Under the pieces are notes generated by a model. That model was given only the letters and a program-made list of their open reading frames with translations. It ran no database searches and was not told where the DNA came from. From Lachnospiraceae bacterium (GTDB lineage Bacteria > Bacillota > Clostridia > Lachnospirales > Lachnospiraceae): 10,825 nucleotides of DNA. Below, one piece after another: positions 8,045 through 10,825 of the stretch. The stretch is from assembly GCA_900755865.1 (NCBI GenBank), contig CAAEHZ010000461.1, positions 1-10,825 on the forward strand. Reading direction: 5' to 3'. Position 1 is the stretch's first letter. Every line of letters begins with the position of its first letter. A program made the position numbers and the translations under genes.

Positions 8045-8070
8045 AAATCCTTAAGATTTCTTAAGAATTT
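8045..8070. repeat. Tandem CTTAAG repeats in an imperfect 26-bp palindrome
   Basis: CTTAAG occurs at 8050-8055 and 8060-8065, one helical turn (10 bp) apart. Flanking AAAT and ATTT extend this into an imperfect palindrome. Half-sites spaced by about a turn just upstream of a weak -35 resemble binding sites of OmpR/PhoB-type response regulators. In RNA from the minus strand it would form an 11-bp AU-rich hairpin with one G·U pair. No U-tract follows, so it is a weak terminator candidate for the gene ending at 8094. Confidence 0.45.
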
Positions 8071-8093
8071 GTTTGATACATTGCTTTACTAAT

Positions 8094-9362
8094 TTACCTC
8101 GGTTTTTCTCCTATCATTGCCTGTACACCTACTTGCATTGCGAACACTGAAATAGATATTATTTTACAGGTAAACATCCAATGTTCAAATGAATGATTTA
8201 GAGCAAAAAACCACCACCCAAAAGGATATAATCCCAAAATAATATACGGGATACCTTCATATATTCTTAGTATTTTTATTTTACTTTTAAATTTCCTAAC
8301 AACAATGCTTGCAATAAGTACAATAAATAATATAAAGAAAGCCCAATTTGCATATGGATTAAGATTTAAATACACAACCTGACTGAATCCTTCCATTCTT
8401 TTATAGCCCCCAGCACTGCCTGCCCGAACCATTATCGTACTCATCGCATCTTCCATTGTATTTCCGCCCGATAAAAAATCTACCAAAATCCATTTACTAA
8501 CCCACATTCCCAAATACCCAACAATCCATTCCAATGTCAATTGAATCATAGACCAATATTTGTTTTTAAGTTCAGTTCCATATAAAGCCAAAAAAATACA
8601 CAAAGGAAATCCTAATGTAATCAATGGGTACGTTAAAAAATCAAAATAAGATGTCGCCATTCCGACTATCAAGAAATACTCTCCAAATAAACTCCTTTTC
8701 CAAAGGAATACGTTAAAAAGCAATAATATAATAACCGCAATCAACATTAAAAAAAGACATATACTTTGAGATAAAGAGGCGTATGTGCTTACAAAATATA
8801 AAAATGGAACAGAACCTACAAAAGCATATGCCAAATCTTCATTTCCTCTTTTAACCATTAGTATAATACATACACCAACCATGGTCAACTGAAGTCCTGC
8901 GTTCATAAGTCGAATCGTATTCACTGAAGTAAGGAAGAGTAATGGCTTCAACAGTATCAGATAACCATGCCAATATCTTGCATACTCCACCTCCCTAGGT
9001 TGATTGCCCCCACTAAGGTAATCCTTCAAAGATTCTCCCGGATGCCAAACATCCTGGCAATCCACATTATAAAAAGACTCCCCTCTATACATATGTAGTA
9101 TCTGTTCTAAAATGGAATGACTTTCATCATTATAAACAGCGTGTTCCAACATTAAACAGTCCGTAAAATTTCCTGTTAATGTTGCCGGGAAACCAGCAAT
9201 CTGTATTTCATTGTCAAATTCAGCCGTGATAGTATCTAACGACCAATATATATTTTCTTTCATTCTAGTTACAGGCAAATAATATACGCACAATAACGCG
9301 ATTAATCCCATGATTGGTCCCATAATAAGTATCATTATTTGCCTACCGACCTTTTTCTTCAC
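8094..9362 (-). CDS. Uncharacterised polytopic membrane protein, possible GT-C-type glycan enzyme
   Basis: I do not recognise a named family. The 422-residue protein has one N-terminal membrane helix (about 8-29) and a polar, probably extracytoplasmic region of about 100 residues (30-132). About nine or ten further helices follow (roughly 133-149, 152-170, 177-195, 199-220, 226-244, 246-262, 274-294, 338-355, 369-386, 398-415). A large first outer loop carrying acidic residues (FTDCLML, 66-72), followed by many helices, is typical of GT-C glycosyltransferases. Possible signature stretches are SYFDFLTYP (238-246) and NHSFEH (389-394). A Wzy-like polymerase is another option. The start is GTG at 9362 with AGGAGG 8 nt upstream. 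That SD overlaps the stop codon of the preceding gene (TAGGAGG), which suggests translational coupling. Base composition is AT-rich, like its upstream neighbour and unlike the genes to the left. Confidence 0.85.
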   Translation of the reverse strand: MKKKVGRQIMILIMGPIMGLIALLCVYYLPVTRMKENIYWSLDTITAEFDNEIQIAGFPATLTGNFTDCLMLEHAVYNDESHSILEQILHMYRGESFYNVDCQDVWHPGESLKDYLSGGNQPREVEYARYWHGYLILLKPLLFLTSVNTIRLMNAGLQLTMVGVCIILMVKRGNEDLAYAFVGSVPFLYFVSTYASLSQSICLFLMLIAVIILLLFNVFLWKRSLFGEYFLIVGMATSYFDFLTYPLITLGFPLCIFLALYGTELKNKYWSMIQLTLEWIVGYLGMWVSKWILVDFLSGGNTMEDAMSTIMVRAGSAGGYKRMEGFSQVVYLNLNPYANWAFFILFIVLIASIVVRKFKSKIKILRIYEGIPYIILGLYPFGWWFFALNHSFEHWMFTCKIISISVFAMQVGVQAMIGEKPR

Positions 9363-9374
9363 CGTTATCGCCTC

Positions 9375-10256
9375 CTATATATAACATATTGTTTTTCCAT
9401 AAGATTTCATTTTATCCACCACAATAAATTCCTCTTGAATTTTCTCATAATACTCATAACTATATAAAGCGAAATAAGTCGGATTAACTATAATATAGTC
9501 TGCTTCTTCAAAAGAAACATCTGTCACAAATCGGCATCTATATTTCCCACGAATTGCACACATCTGTGCTGAAATCCCCCAATTGGATGGATTGTCACAT
9601 GTAGCAATCCCAATCCTACTTCTATCATCATTCTGAGCAATCTTCTCTAAAGCCTGTTTAAATGACATATCCCAATAGTCCAGCTCATATCTTTGTTCCA
9701 CATTGTTTCCAGCAAGACAGTTATAATATGCATATTCATATGGATGATTCACAATGATTCCCAGTAATAGCCACGCAATGTATCCGCAAAAAACCATATT
9801 AAATATTTTCTTTTTTGCGGATATTTCCAAAAAATAATATACTGCACAAGCCACAAATATTATTATCGATGCATATACAAAATAAAAGTGTCTCCAACCA
9901 TTGTACACTGGTGTAGCGCTAAAAACAGCATAACCTAAAGGAGCAATTCCAATTACACTAACTGCTATTATATAATCTTTTTTTCTCTGAATTAATTTTC
10001 TCGAAATAATCCTATATCCACTAAATAGAATACCTATTATCATTAATATCCAAATTCCAACTGGAACCGTAATTAGCATAATAACAGGCAAATATTTTCT
10101 AGGTATACCAGTTAACGATTTACAATAGCTTTCTCCATCAAACAGTACATAGTCATTCCAGCGAAAATTCCGCGCACTATCAAACAAATACTCCATAAAA
10201 CCGAATACATTGCCCCATGCTGCAGGTGTTATTATAATGAAAAAAAACAAAGACAC
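9375..10256 (-). CDS. GT39-like glycosyltransferase, C-terminal fragment
   Basis: The 293-codon frame begins formally with GTG at 10256, but no SD precedes it and it starts inside a helix (SLFFFIIITPAAW). It is therefore the remainder of the upstream gene rather than an independent one. It contains four or so membrane helices (about 1-20, 57-80, 96-115, 124-144, 153-170). YNGWRHFYF is at 118-126 and HPYEYAYYN at 171-179. A soluble C-terminal domain of about 115 residues opens with ELDYWDMSFKQAL (191-203). The stop codon TAG overlaps the SD of the next gene. Confidence 0.7.
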   Translation of the reverse strand: MSLFFFIIITPAAWGNVFGFMEYLFDSARNFRWNDYVLFDGESYCKSLTGIPRKYLPVIMLITVPVGIWILMIIGILFSGYRIISRKLIQRKKDYIIAVSVIGIAPLGYAVFSATPVYNGWRHFYFVYASIIIFVACAVYYFLEISAKKKIFNMVFCGYIAWLLLGIIVNHPYEYAYYNCLAGNNVEQRYELDYWDMSFKQALEKIAQNDDRSRIGIATCDNPSNWGISAQMCAIRGKYRCRFVTDVSFEEADYIIVNPTYFALYSYEYYEKIQEEFIVVDKMKSYGKTICYI

Positions 10257-10825
10257 TAGATATGGCTTTTAATACCAATAACTTATCCAATAACTTTTCA
10301 ATAATTTTACTAATAAAGATATATAATCCAATTGCTGCCCAAATCAACATGCCAACTATTTTCATGTTTGTAGCAACTGCACCTACTATTCCAAACAAAA
10401 TAGCATTTTGAATACTAGTATGTTTATACAATTTCCACCCGTAATAATATACAAGCATCACCAGAGAAAGGAATACTATATCTTTATTATTGTAATGCAT
10501 CTCAGCAAATATGCGGGGTGTAAAAAATAACAATAGTATAGAAACAATCGCTGTCCGCTTGCCGAAAAAATCTCTTAATAAATAATAAAAGCTTACCAAT
10601 CCTATGCAAGATAAAAAATATATATACAGATGCCAAATTAGATTTCCAAGATACGGCGAATGCTTATTGATTGTATAAATCCAAAACATCGGATAAAAAA
10701 CGGCCATACCATGGTCTTTTTCTATACTATTTCGAATATTAATAATTCCTGCGTCTGTTAATTCATGATAAAAATTTCCTTCTAAATTGACACTTTCAAA
10801 ATAAGAAACCAAATTAGAATAAAGG
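10180..10825 (-). CDS. GT39-like glycosyltransferase, N-terminal fragment (5' partial)
   Basis: This frame is open to the window edge, so the true start is outside. A TTG at 10812 is not a credible start, because coding continues above it. The visible part begins in the first extracytoplasmic loop (ESVNLEGNFYHELTDAGI). It goes on through hydrophobic helices to FFTPRIFAEMHYNNKDIVFL and a further helix pair (ILFGIVGAVATNMKIVGMLI). The last 25 or so residues, from about VFFHYNNTC to the stop at 10180, look like out-of-frame translation. They contain polar and cysteine residues where a membrane helix is expected. Confidence 0.7.
   Translation of the reverse strand, partial: LYSNLVSYFESVNLEGNFYHELTDAGIINIRNSIEKDHGMAVFYPMFWIYTINKHSPYLGNLIWHLYIYFLSCIGLVSFYYLLRDFFGKRTAIVSILLLFFTPRIFAEMHYNNKDIVFLSLVMLVYYYGWKLYKHTSIQNAILFGIVGAVATNMKIVGMLIWAAIGLYIFISKIIEKLLDKLLVLKAISSVFVFFHYNNTCSMGQCIRFYGVFV
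10240..10247 (-). other. T8 homopolymer, likely frameshift site
   Basis: Eight consecutive T on the coding strand lie just after the point where the upstream frame stops resembling the family. Removing one T fuses the frames as VFVFFIIITPAAWGN, a clean membrane helix. The second frame has a stop at 10271-10269, so the shift must lie after that point. The A4 run at 10270-10267 is the only other homopolymer candidate. Confidence 0.55.

Larger units (their letters stand above)
9375..10825 (-). pseudogene. Frameshifted GT39/PMT-like membrane glycosyltransferase, 5' end outside window
   Basis: Two overlapping reading frames make one protein of the dolichyl-phosphate-mannose mannosyltransferase-like (GT39, PMT_2) kind. 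The upstream frame carries TM helices with FFTPRIFAEMHYNNKDIVF, the typical cytoplasmic-loop signature. The downstream frame carries on with IIITPAAWGN, YNGWRHFYF, HPYEYAYYN and ELDYWDMS, which occur in that order in intact relatives as I know them. The frames join if one base is lost from the T8 tract (minus strand, 10247-10240) or from the A4 run at 10270-10267. A shift of +1 (or -2) is needed, so it is not a standard -1 slippery site. The change could be a real mutation, phase variation, transcriptional slippage or a sequencing error. Intact, the enzyme would use a polyprenyl-phosphate sugar outside the membrane. The joined visible part is about 480 residues and lacks only the N-terminal helix region. 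Confidence 0.75.

Noticed and set aside
10180..10256. Two separate genes with a 77-bp overlap
   Set aside because: The downstream frame has no SD and starts inside a membrane helix. The two proteins carry successive parts of one family, so a frameshift explains them better.

Overview
The window looks like chromosomal DNA of a Firmicute of class Clostridia, most likely Lachnospiraceae. The evidence is strong GGAGG-type ribosome binding sites, GTG starts, moderate G+C, and the style of the HtrA, LCP and GlmS proteins. This placement is inferred from protein character and was not searched. Every supported gene is on the minus strand, so transcription runs from high to low coordinates.

The right third (about 8090-10825) is AT-rich and holds two polytopic membrane proteins. 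The first is a GT39/PMT-like glycosyltransferase whose 5' end lies outside the window. It is split into two frames near an 8-nt homopolymer. The second, reading on, is an uncharacterised 422-residue membrane protein translationally coupled to it. They look like the end of a surface-polysaccharide or glycan cluster.

The middle (5379-8070) has its own promoter region with a tandem repeat just upstream. It encodes a polyprenyl glycosylphosphotransferase, which would load the first sugar phosphate on the lipid carrier. Next comes an LCP-family protein, which would attach the finished glycan to the wall, and then a strong intrinsic terminator. Next (2567-5360) come a GT2 rhamnosyltransferase-like enzyme and GlmS, which makes glucosamine-6-phosphate for peptidoglycan and amino sugars. 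The terminator sits only 18 nt before the GT2 start codon.

The left part (1-2424) is protein quality control. It holds a membrane-anchored HtrA/DegP-type serine protease with its terminator, then the N-terminal 250 residues of a divergent ClpX-like AAA+ unfoldase whose candidate promoter overlaps a perfect 16-bp palindrome. The window thus combines envelope-glycan initiation, elongation and attachment, amino-sugar supply, and envelope and cytoplasmic proteolysis.

I see no tRNA, rRNA, CRISPR array, insertion sequence or glmS ribozyme. No gap between genes exceeds 300 bases. The most notable points are the frameshifted GT39 gene, the unusual ClpX-like protein with its operator-like palindrome, the tandem repeats before the glycosylphosphotransferase promoter, and the terminator/SD arrangement before the GT2 gene.
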